DNA of 14,108 bases from Thermodesulfobacteriota bacterium (GTDB taxonomy: Bacteria; Desulfobacterota; DSM-4660; Desulfatiglandales; HGW-15): NCBI GenBank assembly GCA_025454125.1, contig JALOPA010000035.1:1-14108 (forward strand). The letters are read 5' to 3'. Within the stretch, counting starts at the first letter, position 1; each line of letters begins with the position of its first letter. The notes under the pieces were generated by a model. That model was not told the origin of the DNA. It did no database searches and worked only from the letters and a program-made list of their open reading frames with translations. The translations under genes and the position numbers were made by a program. Shown here piece after piece: positions 1 to 6,507 of the stretch.

Positions 1-1
1 A

Positions 2-502
2 GGAAAGTTCCAGGGGGGAGACGAGATTCTCAACCCTCCCAAGATGTTCATCGGCGCAGCCGCCAACCCCTTTGCCGACCCCTTTGAACTGCGCGTGGCC
101 CGTTTGGCCAAGAAAGTCAAGGCCGGCGCGGATTTTATCCAGACCCAGTGCATCTATGACCTCCCGAGGTTCGAGAAATGGATGCAAGGGGTGCGGGATC
201 GGGGTCTTCATGAGAAAATCCACATCCTGGCCGGGGTGACTCCCTTCAAGTCGGCCGGAATGGCCAAGTACATGAAGAACAAAGTGCCGGGCATGAGTGT
301 GCCGGACGAGATGATCAAGCGCATGGCCGGGGTTCCCAAGGACAAGCAGGCCGAAGAAGGTCTTAGCCTTTGCGTGGAGACCATACAGCGCCTCAAAGAG
401 GTGAAAGGCGTGGCCGGTTTCCACATCATGGCGATCGAATGGGAAGAGACGGTGCCGGAGATCGTGAAAAGGGCAGGACTCCATCCTAGGCCGGGGGTGT
501 GA
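2..502 (+). CDS. metF: Methylenetetrahydrofolate reductase, C-terminal part (5' truncated by window)
   Basis: The reading frame is open from base 2, so the first part of the gene lies outside the window; about 166 residues are visible, against roughly 290-300 for a complete bacterial enzyme. The family interconverts 5,10-methylene- and 5-methyl-tetrahydrofolate with a flavin, in the cytoplasm, either for methionine synthesis or for the methyl branch of the acetyl-CoA pathway. Recognisable MetF stretches are FIGAAANPFADPF, the barrel segment GADFIQTQCIYDL, ILAGVTPFKS, a Pro/Met-rich lid (KVPGMSVPDEMIKRM) and the C-terminal strand GVAGFHIMAIEW. The gene ends 95 bp before the response-regulator gene. 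In many anaerobes this form is paired with hdrA, mvhD and metV upstream, but those genes would lie outside the window, so the pathway assignment is inference. The family call is secure. Confidence 0.93.
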   Translation, partial: GKFQGGDEILNPPKMFIGAAANPFADPFELRVARLAKKVKAGADFIQTQCIYDLPRFEKWMQGVRDRGLHEKIHILAGVTPFKSAGMAKYMKNKVPGMSVPDEMIKRMAGVPKDKQAEEGLSLCVETIQRLKEVKGVAGFHIMAIEWEETVPEIVKRAGLHPRPGV

Positions 503-504
503 GC

Positions 505-523
505 GCGACCGCTGCGCGGTCGC
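505..523. other. Perfect GC-rich hairpin just after metF
   Basis: GCGACCGC (505-512) and GCGGTCGC (516-523) form a perfect 8-bp stem with a 3-nt loop, starting 2 bp after the metF stop. No clear U-run follows directly; the next T-rich bases are CCTTTT at 530-535. A second, weaker stem follows: TTCGCCG 534-540 with CGGCGAA 551-557. It may attenuate transcription or protect the metF mRNA 3' end ahead of the signalling operon. The structure is visible; its function is inferred. Confidence 0.5.
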
Positions 524-597
524 TGAATTCCTTTTCGCCGGCAGGGGGAGCGGCGAAGTAAGAGGCAAAGGTCGAAATCAAACAAGGAGGCAAATCA

Positions 598-984
598 ATG
601 GACGATAAGAAACTCATCCTCGTGGTGGACGATGACCCAGATCTCGTGGAAGCGATCTCCATGAAGCTCGCGAGCGAGAACTATCGCGTGGCCAAGGCCT
701 ACGACGGAATTCAGGCCTGGGACAGGATCAGGGAGGAAAGGCCACAGCTGATCATCCTGGATGTGATGATGCCGAACAAAAACGGATACCAGGTCTGCAA
801 AGAGCTGAAAGGCGACCCTCAGTACAAGAACATCACCGTCGTCCTGCTGACGGCAGTGGGCGAGGCCGTGACCTCTACCAACTACACCCACATGGACGGA
901 AAGACCGCCCTGGCTGATGAGTTTATTCCAAAGCCGATCGACTTGGACAGCCTGATGGAGATCGTGAAAGACTACACCCGTTAA
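598..984 (+). CDS. Stand-alone CheY-like response regulator (receiver domain only)
   Basis: This 128-residue protein is a single receiver domain with no output domain. The acidic pocket is D11-D12, the phospho-acceptor is D55 in IILDVMMP, the conserved Thr is T85 in LLTAVGEA, and the conserved Lys is K112 in IPKPID. Between beta-4 and beta-5 it carries an enlarged segment of about 18 residues (roughly 88-105, VTSTNYTHMDGKTALADE), longer than in classical CheY. That segment could be a partner-specific surface. The start is fixed by a strong AAGGAGG at 584-590, seven bases before the ATG. It heads a five-gene run with ACT proteins and two histidine kinases, which are its likely phosphate donors. 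Because it has no DNA-binding part, it must act by protein contact or as a phosphate relay or sink. Confidence 0.93.
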   Translation: MDDKKLILVVDDDPDLVEAISMKLASENYRVAKAYDGIQAWDRIREERPQLIILDVMMPNKNGYQVCKELKGDPQYKNITVVLLTAVGEAVTSTNYTHMDGKTALADEFIPKPIDLDSLMEIVKDYTR

Positions 985-993
985 GAGGCAGCT

Positions 994-1491
994 GTGGTAG
1001 AGCACAAGGACTGTTCCACAACGGAAAAGATCGCCATGGATGGGTTGAGGGTGAGCGGCAACCTGGCCCTCATGGAGGTCGCGGATCGGTCTTATGCAGG
1101 AAAGCACCTCTCTCGTATGCTCGGTGAACTGGCTAAAGCAGGGGTCAACATGAACCTGTTCATCGGCGGGGAGACGCAGGAAGAGATCCGGTTCGCCTGC
1201 TGTGTGGCCGCTTCTGACGGAGCACACATCAAAGCGCTGATGGACCCCAACCCTGAACTCAGGACAGGGGTGGAGCTCTCCGCGGCGGTGGATCTCCTGG
1301 CCCTTTTTCCGCACTGCTTTGATTTGAAGATATTGGGCCTGGGAATCACCACTTTGGCCAGAGCGGGGATTCCTTTGCACGGCTTCTGCTCTTCCTTGTC
1401 CGCGATCACGTTCGTCACCGACCACACCGATTTGGATCAGGCCATTGCCGCGCTGAAGGGATGTTTCGAACTTGGAGTAGAGACATCCTGA
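994..1491 (+). CDS. ACT-domain (aspartate-kinase-like regulatory) protein, first of a pair
   Basis: This 165-residue soluble protein looks like two tandem ACT-type folds with no catalytic domain. The first runs from about residue 18 to 75 (VSGNLALMEVADRSYAGKHLSRMLGELAKAGVNM in two overlapping parts). The second runs from about 108 to 160, with the pattern LGLGITTLARAGIPLHG, SLSAITFVTD and DQAIAALKGCF. These match the strand-helix-strand order of aspartate kinase regulatory domains, which bind amino acids at dimer interfaces. The start is GTG at 994, with AGAGG at 984-988, and only 9 bp separate it from the receiver gene. The protein has several cysteines (C69, C70, C108, C132, C157) with no recognised metal motif. 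A sensory role for the adjacent kinases is inferred from operon position. The ligand is unknown. Confidence 0.7.
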   Translation: MVEHKDCSTTEKIAMDGLRVSGNLALMEVADRSYAGKHLSRMLGELAKAGVNMNLFIGGETQEEIRFACCVAASDGAHIKALMDPNPELRTGVELSAAVDLLALFPHCFDLKILGLGITTLARAGIPLHGFCSSLSAITFVTDHTDLDQAIAALKGCFELGVETS

Positions 1492-1522
1492 TCTCACTGC
1501 AAACAGATGCCCCTTCCCCTTT

Positions 1523-2062
1523 TTGGATGATGCTTTGGAGACAAAGGCTGCATACCGGGAATCCCGGATCAAGACCTATGGGTTTCAGAGGATAGCGGGG
1601 CTTTCCCTGCTGAGGATGACGGTCCATAGCGAGGATATGGAGTCCTTGGGGGAGGCCTTTTGCCGTTTGGGGGAGGCAGGCGCGGATTTCCTCCTGGTTT
1701 TCTCACAGCGTCGCGGTCAAGCTTCGGAGGTCTGCCTCGTTGTGACGGCACAGTGGGCCAGAGTTATCGAAGACCGTGTGGAGGAGTTCCTAGCAGGCAC
1801 GGACAAGGCGGTCCGGCCCGGCGTGCCGGCGGAAATGGTGTTTTTCCAGGGCCCTCATTTCGGAGATCGTTACGGCATCCTGGAGGCTGCGGTGAGGGGA
1901 TTGGCTGCAAGGAGGGTCAAGATGACGGCTGCCGCTTGCTCTGGATCCTGCATTTACATTGTGCTGCCCGAGGGGAAATCAGAGGAAGCGGTTGCCGCTC
2001 TTTCAGAGGTGTTTGAAATACCCCGGGCTTCCACTCTAAAACAATCAGCGACTCGCGGGTGA
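1523..2062 (+). CDS. ACT-domain protein, second of a pair
   Basis: This protein of about 175-179 residues is organised like its upstream neighbour. The first ACT-like unit covers about residues 25-80 (GLSLLRMTVHSEDMESLGEA, then GEAGADFLLVFSQ). The second covers about 103-167, with the distinctive FFQGPHFGDRYGI segment, AAACSGSCIYIVLPE and EAVAALSEVFEIP. The start is uncertain: the frame is open from 1481 and has no ATG or GTG before residue 32. TTG at 1523 has no visible ribosome site, while TTG at 1535 has a weak GGA at 1525-1527. It ends 6 bp before the histidine kinase gene, which suggests translational coupling. Two different ACT proteins in one operon could form a hetero-oligomeric ligand sensor; that is inference. 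Confidence 0.7.
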   Translation: MDDALETKAAYRESRIKTYGFQRIAGLSLLRMTVHSEDMESLGEAFCRLGEAGADFLLVFSQRRGQASEVCLVVTAQWARVIEDRVEEFLAGTDKAVRPGVPAEMVFFQGPHFGDRYGILEAAVRGLAARRVKMTAAACSGSCIYIVLPEGKSEEAVAALSEVFEIPRASTLKQSATRG

Positions 2063-2068
2063 GAGCCG

Positions 2069-3619
2069 ATGAAGGAAAAGGCCGTTGAGGAGCAGGACTG
2101 GCGGTTGAGGGTCTTTGACTCCCTTTCCTTTCCAACCCTCATTCTGAGACCGGACAGGGTCATTGTCACGGCCAATGAGAAGCTTTTGGACAAATTCGGT
2201 GTCCCGATGAAGGACATCGTCGGCAAGACTTGTCACGAGGTCTTCTACAATTCCAAAGAACCCTGTTCCGCGTATCTTTGCCCCCTTCCTGGAGTCCTGG
2301 CCATAGGCGAGGGACATTCCATCCTCCGAGAGGTTACCCTCAGCACGGGCGAAAAGGCATGGGAGGACCGAGTCTTCTCTCCCATCAAGGACGACGCCGG
2401 CAAAATCATCTACGTCATGGAGAGCCTCCGGGACGTGACCAGGATCAAGACCCTCGAGAGGACGCTCGAAGAGACCAGGGAATTCCTGGAAAAGGTCATC
2501 CAGAGTTCGGCGAGCGCGATTGTTGCGGCGGATCTGGACGGAAATATCCTGATCATGAATCGAGCGGCTGAAGCTCTCTTCGGATTTTCCATCAGAGAAG
2601 CGAAAGGGAAAAAAAGTGTGATTGATCTGTACCCTCCTGGTAAGGCCAAAGAGCTTATGCGGGAGATGCGAAAGGGAAAGAGGGGTGGAAAAGGCAAACT
2701 CCCTCTCACGAAGGTCAACATTCTGAATGTCAAAGGGGAAGTGATCCCTGTGGAGGTTACGGCATCCATCATTTACGAACAAAAGAAGGAAGTGGCCACC
2801 ATGGGGATTTACAATGACCTCAGGGACAAACTCGCCGTAGAAAAAGCGCTGAAAGAAACGCAGGCCCAACTCTCCCAGTCCGAGAAAATGGCTTCCCTGG
2901 GCCAGTTGGCGGCAGGGGTGGCCCACGAAGTCAACAATCCCCTCACGGGAATTCTTCTCTATGCGAGCATGGCTCTGGAGCAAATGGATAAGGATGATCC
3001 TATGCGGGAACACCTGGGATACATCGTGGAAGATGTGAATCGATGCAAAGGCATTGTGAAAAACCTGCTCGCCTACAGCAGACGATCGACAACCACTAGA
3101 GAAATCATCCCGCTCAATGATCTGGTCCATCAGAGCCTGAACCTCATCCGCGACCAGAAGCTCTTCGGGAACATCGTGGTCGTCAAGGAGCTGTCAGAAG
3201 AAATGATGATGGTTCACGCGGACAAAAACCAGCTTGCCCAGGTGCTGATTAATCTCATCTTGAATGCCTGTGCAGCCATGAGCGGAGAGGGCGTGTTGAC
3301 GTTTCGGACTTACCGGGACAAGCCGAACAAGCTGGCCTACCTGGAGGTTAAGGACAACGGTTGCGGCATCGCCGAAGAAAACCTGCCGAAGATATTCGAC
3401 CCTTTTTTCACCACCAAAGAACCGGGGAAGGGCACAGGATTAGGGTTGAGCACTTCTCTCGGCATCATCCAGGAGAGCGGAGGCCGCCTTTCCGTCAGGG
3501 AAACGGGTCCCCAGGGGACCACGTTTGTTGTGGAACTGCCTCTTTTCGTTCCGGAAGAAGATCCTGAACACTCATTGCCACCAGATGGTTTGAACGGCGA
3601 AAGGACCACTGACACATGA
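2069..3619 (+). CDS. Cytoplasmic PAS-PAS sensor histidine kinase
   Basis: This 516-residue protein has no transmembrane segment, so it is a soluble sensor. PAS domain 1 spans about residues 12-125 and contains C55, C66 and C71 (TCHEVFY, then EPCSAYLCP), a cysteine pattern suited to redox or metal sensing. PAS domain 2 spans about 138-250 (SSASAIVAADLDGNILIMN). A coiled linker at 255-275 leads to the dimerisation/phosphotransfer helix with H286 in VAHEVNNPL. The ATPase domain has N399 (N box), DNGCGI 429-434 (G1), FDPFFTTK 443-450 (F box) and GTGLGL 455-460 (G2). All catalytic motifs are intact and typical of NtrB-like kinases. The stop overlaps the start of the next kinase by 4 bp (ATGA), indicating coupled translation. 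The phosphorylation target is probably the operon's own receivers, which is inferred. Confidence 0.93.
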   Translation: MKEKAVEEQDWRLRVFDSLSFPTLILRPDRVIVTANEKLLDKFGVPMKDIVGKTCHEVFYNSKEPCSAYLCPLPGVLAIGEGHSILREVTLSTGEKAWEDRVFSPIKDDAGKIIYVMESLRDVTRIKTLERTLEETREFLEKVIQSSASAIVAADLDGNILIMNRAAEALFGFSIREAKGKKSVIDLYPPGKAKELMREMRKGKRGGKGKLPLTKVNILNVKGEVIPVEVTASIIYEQKKEVATMGIYNDLRDKLAVEKALKETQAQLSQSEKMASLGQLAAGVAHEVNNPLTGILLYASMALEQMDKDDPMREHLGYIVEDVNRCKGIVKNLLAYSRRSTTTREIIPLNDLVHQSLNLIRDQKLFGNIVVVKELSEEMMMVHADKNQLAQVLINLILNACAAMSGEGVLTFRTYRDKPNKLAYLEVKDNGCGIAEENLPKIFDPFFTTKEPGKGTGLGLSTSLGIIQESGGRLSVRETGPQGTTFVVELPLFVPEEDPEHSLPPDGLNGERTTDT

Positions 3620-5091
3620 AAGACGATACAAAATCCAAAACAGCCTATCGCACCCGGGTTCTGGTTGTGGACGACGAGAAACGCATCCGAGACGGCTGCA
3701 ACAGCATCCTTAACGCAGCAGGGTTCGAGGTTGGGCTGGCGGAGAACGGCTACGCAGGGCTGAAAAAGATCGGGGAAGAGCATTTTGACATCATCCTGCT
3801 GGACTTGATGATGCCGGGTTTACGGGGGATTGATTTGCTCGAACATGTGAAGGCTCGGCACCCCGATACGCTTATCATCGTGATCACGGGCTACGCCACG
3901 CTGGAGCACGCCGTGGAGGCCATGAAAAAGGGGGCTTTTGACTTTATTTCAAAGCCCTTTTCCCCGGAGGATTTGCGGACGGTGATCGGGCGGGCCATCG
4001 AGTACATCCGAAGCCTCGAGGATATCGCCCACGAGAAATCGCGCATGGGCACGCTGATCAACCACCTCTTAGACGGGGTCATGGCCACAGATGGCGAGAA
4101 ACAGGTGGCCCTGGCGAACCCGGCGTTTCTCAAGCTGACGGGGTATCGAGGGGAGAGCCCCATCGGCTTGCCAGTCAATAAACTGATCCAAAACGAAACA
4201 CTGCTCCAGTTGATTGATGAAGCGCTCTCCATGCCTGCTGATCAGTTCACTGAACTGACGGACGAGTTTGATCAGGGGGCTCTCGCTGAAAACAAGGAGA
4301 CTGTTCTGGCGGTGCGATGTGTGCCTTTCAGGGACAGGCTTCACCGGAACCTGGGGACCGTGACGGTCGTCCATGATATAACCGCTCTGAAAAAGATGGA
4401 CAAAATCAAATCGGATTTCGTTTCCATGGTGGCCCACGAGATCAAAAGCCCCATGAATTCGGTCCTGGCGCTTGTCAAAGTCGTTCAAGATCGTTTGGCA
4501 GGAGATGTCACAGAGAAGCAGCAGGAGATCCTGGGCAGGGTGTCGGAAAAGATCAAAGGTCTTTCAGATCTGGCGGCCGATCTCCTGGATCTTTCCAGAA
4601 TAGAATCCGGGTTGATCACGCTCGAAAAGGAGAGACTCCAGATTGCCGCTTTGCTCAGCGAGCAGGTGGCTTTTCACCAGACCCGGGCCCAGGGCAAGAA
4701 CATTCAACTGAACCTGGAGTCTCTTACGGAACTTCCTCCCATCCTGGCCAACAAAAGGGCTATCGAGGAGGTTTTCGCCAACCTCCTGACCAACGCCATC
4801 AAGTACACGCCCGAGGGCGGGACGGTGAGTGTATCCGCCTCCGCCGAAAAGGACTACGTCCACATTGCAGTGAAAGATACGGGATTCGGCATCTCCCAGG
4901 AAAACCTAACCAGAATCTTCGAACGCTTCTACCGGGTGAAGGATGACAAGACCCGAATGATTTCAGGAACAGGTCTCGGCCTGGCCATCGTGAAAAGCAT
5001 TGTGGAGGCCCACAACGGGAGGATCGAGGCGGAAAGCGAACCGGACCGCGGTTCCACCTTTCACGTCCTTCTGCCCATCATGCAAAGTTGA
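3616..5091 (+). CDS. Hybrid protein: N-terminal receiver, PAS, histidine kinase
   Basis: This 491-residue soluble protein has the order receiver-PAS-HisKA-HATPase. The receiver (13-130) has D19/D20, phospho-acceptor D63 in LLDLMMP, T91 in VITGYAT and K113 in ISKPFSP. It resembles the receivers of NtrC-type regulators but lacks their AAA+ and HTH parts. A PAS domain follows at about 145-255 (LLDGVMATDGEKQVALANPAF). The kinase core has H274 in VAHEIKSPM, N393 in LLTNAIKYTP, DTGFGI 421-426, FERFYR 435-440 and GTGLGL 451-456, so it should be active. A receiver placed before the kinase usually means the kinase is controlled by upstream phosphorylation, here plausibly from the preceding kinase. The ATG overlaps that gene's stop (ATGA at 3616-3619). 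It is the last gene of the run. Confidence 0.92.
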   Translation: MKDDTKSKTAYRTRVLVVDDEKRIRDGCNSILNAAGFEVGLAENGYAGLKKIGEEHFDIILLDLMMPGLRGIDLLEHVKARHPDTLIIVITGYATLEHAVEAMKKGAFDFISKPFSPEDLRTVIGRAIEYIRSLEDIAHEKSRMGTLINHLLDGVMATDGEKQVALANPAFLKLTGYRGESPIGLPVNKLIQNETLLQLIDEALSMPADQFTELTDEFDQGALAENKETVLAVRCVPFRDRLHRNLGTVTVVHDITALKKMDKIKSDFVSMVAHEIKSPMNSVLALVKVVQDRLAGDVTEKQQEILGRVSEKIKGLSDLAADLLDLSRIESGLITLEKERLQIAALLSEQVAFHQTRAQGKNIQLNLESLTELPPILANKRAIEEVFANLLTNAIKYTPEGGTVSVSASAEKDYVHIAVKDTGFGISQENLTRIFERFYRVKDDKTRMISGTGLGLAIVKSIVEAHNGRIEAESEPDRGSTFHVLLPIMQS

Positions 5092-5101
5092 CGCTCGCGC
5101 C

Positions 5102-5139
5102 TTTCCGTTCGTGGTTCGATACCTCACCATGAACGGAAA
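5102..5139. repeat. REP-like palindromic repeat, copy A
   Basis: TTTCCGTTCGTGGT (5102-5115) pairs with ACCATGAACGGAAA (5126-5139), with one G/T wobble, around a 10-nt loop TCGATACCTC. It resembles the widely dispersed bacterial short palindromes with CCGTTCG...TTCGA...GAACGG ends. It lies 10 bp after the kinase stop, between two convergent genes, where such elements commonly sit and act as mRNA stabilisers or bidirectional terminators. The structure is seen directly; its membership of a genome-wide family is from memory of similar repeats. Confidence 0.75.
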
Positions 5140-5166
5140 ATCAAACACTTGTGGCTTTCCCAATCT

Positions 5167-5197
5167 GTTCGTCCTGAGGTATCGAAGGGTGAACGGG
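5167..5197. repeat. REP-like palindromic repeat, copy B (inverted relative to A)
   Basis: GTTCGTCCT (5167-5175) pairs with AGGGTGAAC (5186-5194), with G/T wobbles, around TGAGGTATCG. Its reverse complement shares the core TTCGATACCTCA and the CCGTTC end with copy A, but the variable part of the stem differs with compensating changes. The two copies therefore form an inverted pair, like a BIME, between the convergent kinase and crotonase genes. Confidence 0.72.
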
Positions 5198-5231
5198 ACC
5201 TTTTATCAAGTTCAGTCAATTAGAGCTGCGC

Positions 5232-6008
5232 CTATTTCCCCTTCCACTGAGGCTTTCGTTTGTTCAGAAAGGCGTCCACCCCTTCCTTGGCATCCTCCGT
5301 CATGCACAGAGCGGCAAAGAGCTCATTGGTGTAGGAAAGAGCCTTGCCATATTCCAGGTCGGACATGCCGTAGAAAGCCTCCTTGCCCATTTGAAGCGCA
5401 AGAGGGCTTTTCTCTGCCAGCTTCTTCGCCAGCGCCAGGGTCTCCTCTTCCAGCTTTTCCAGAGGCACCACCTTGTTCACCAGACCCCATCGCTCCGCCT
5501 CTCGCGCGTCGATCAGGTCTCCGGTCATCACCATCTCCAGGCATCGCTTCCGGCTCAGAGAGCGGGACATGGGAACGGCAGGACCCATGCAGAAGAGCCC
5601 CACATTCACGGCGGTGGCGCCGATTTTGGTCCCCTCCGCCACAACAGCGAGATCGCAGGCTGCGATGAGCCCTGCGCCATTGGCAACAGCGTAGCCGTGC
5701 GCCGAGGCGATCACCGGCTTTTTCATGGAGACGATGACGTGAAGGGCCTGCTCCATCCGGCTGATCCAGTCCCGGTATTGTTGAAGGGTCTTGCCATGAA
5801 ACTCGGAGATATCGATACCCGTACAGAAGGCCTTGCCGGCACCCTTGAGAACGATGACACGGACGGCCTTGTCCATCTCCAGTTCCAGAAGCCCCTTGCA
5901 CAGTTCATCCGCAAGGGCGGTGTTGAAGGTGTTGAACTGCTGGGGGCGATTCAGGGTGATGATTCCCACACGTTCTTTTCGTTCTACGATGATGCTCTCA
6001 TACGGCAT
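5232..6008 (-). CDS. Crotonase-fold protein (enoyl-CoA hydratase/isomerase family, ECHDC3-like)
   Basis: The start is taken as the ATG at 6008, because GGAGGAGGT (complement of 6014-6022) sits just upstream; an in-frame ATG 24 bases further out would place that site inside the gene. The 258-residue length is typical of crotonases. The fold is clear: GIITLNRPQQFNTFN near the start, oxyanion-hole segment GKAFCTGIDIS (58-68), HGYAVANGAG (104-113), and TGDLIDAREAERWGLVNKVV (162-181). Aligned by eye with rat enoyl-CoA hydratase, the positions of catalytic Glu144 and Glu164 are G113 and A133, so classical hydration is unlikely. The NVGLFC stretch (135-140) resembles the ECHDC3 group. The acyl-CoA substrate is unknown. 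It is the last gene of a minus-strand run with OsmC and polyferredoxin genes. Confidence 0.85.
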   Translation of the reverse strand: MPYESIIVERKERVGIITLNRPQQFNTFNTALADELCKGLLELEMDKAVRVIVLKGAGKAFCTGIDISEFHGKTLQQYRDWISRMEQALHVIVSMKKPVIASAHGYAVANGAGLIAACDLAVVAEGTKIGATAVNVGLFCMGPAVPMSRSLSRKRCLEMVMTGDLIDAREAERWGLVNKVVPLEKLEEETLALAKKLAEKSPLALQMGKEAFYGMSDLEYGKALSYTNELFAALCMTEDAKEGVDAFLNKRKPQWKGK

Positions 6009-6056
6009 GATGGACCTCCTCCGAAATGGCACTAGGAATAAAAGCGATTGCCCGCG

Positions 6057-6452
6057 TTAACTTGCTGTGATGACGAATTCAGGCGGGTGGATAATGTGCT
6101 TCTTGACGCTGCAAAGATCCATGACCCTTGTCACCGCCTTCTTGTATCGATCGGGAAAGCCGGGGGGCACCTTGAGATCGATATGCAGTTTCTTTATACC
6201 CTGTTGCTTCTCGTCCCATTCACAACTCATCGTCAATGCCATCCCCTCTGATGAGATTTCGCGGGCCTGGCAGAATTCCAGGGCATAGATCCCTGCGCAG
6301 GTTGCAATCGAGGCCAGAAAGAGCTGGAAAGGTTCAGGATCCGTCTCCCCACCCCCATTGGCTAAGGTTTGATCCGTGTGGATGTTGAAATCCCCAATTT
6401 TGGCGTCTATTCTTTTACCACCAGGAAAAGAAACTTCGATTTTCTTAAACAT
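6057..6452 (-). CDS. OsmC/Ohr-like family protein
   Basis: This 131-residue cytoplasmic protein has the OsmC pattern: an N-terminal beta region ending in TDPEPFQLFLASIATCAG with the helix cysteine C52, a middle strand region (CEWDEKQQGIKKLHIDLKV in part), and a C-terminal VMDLCSVKKHI with the second cysteine C114. The C52/C114 pair corresponds to the redox-active cysteines that reduce organic hydroperoxides in Ohr/OsmC proteins. C61 is extra. Many OsmC-like proteins in anaerobes have no proven peroxidase activity and may handle other thiol or sulfur species. The ribosome site GGGAGGA lies just upstream of the ATG. Gaps of 55 bp to the polyferredoxin gene and 48 bp to the crotonase gene suggest one transcript. 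Confidence 0.88.
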   Translation of the reverse strand: MFKKIEVSFPGGKRIDAKIGDFNIHTDQTLANGGGETDPEPFQLFLASIATCAGIYALEFCQAREISSEGMALTMSCEWDEKQQGIKKLHIDLKVPPGFPDRYKKAVTRVMDLCSVKKHIIHPPEFVITAS

Positions 6453-6507
6453 CGTTATCCTCCCTTGGCTTGTTTCCTTCGGACAGAAGGGCGATTTCCG
6501 ACAAAAC

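Noticed and set aside
595..1572. Long minus-strand open frame (325 codons) opposite the receiver and ACT1 genes
   Set aside because: It is antisense to two genes with clear domain motifs and good starts; its translation is low in recognisable motifs and reflects codon bias of the plus strand.
2045..3130. Long minus-strand open frame (361 codons) opposite the PAS-PAS kinase
   Set aside because: It is fully antisense to a kinase with intact catalytic motifs, and no family features were seen in its translation.
5000..5668. Plus-strand open frame of 222 codons across the kinase end, REP pair and crotonase
   Set aside because: It runs through repeats and antisense to the crotonase; its Pro/Ser/Arg-rich translation is typical of a shadow frame.
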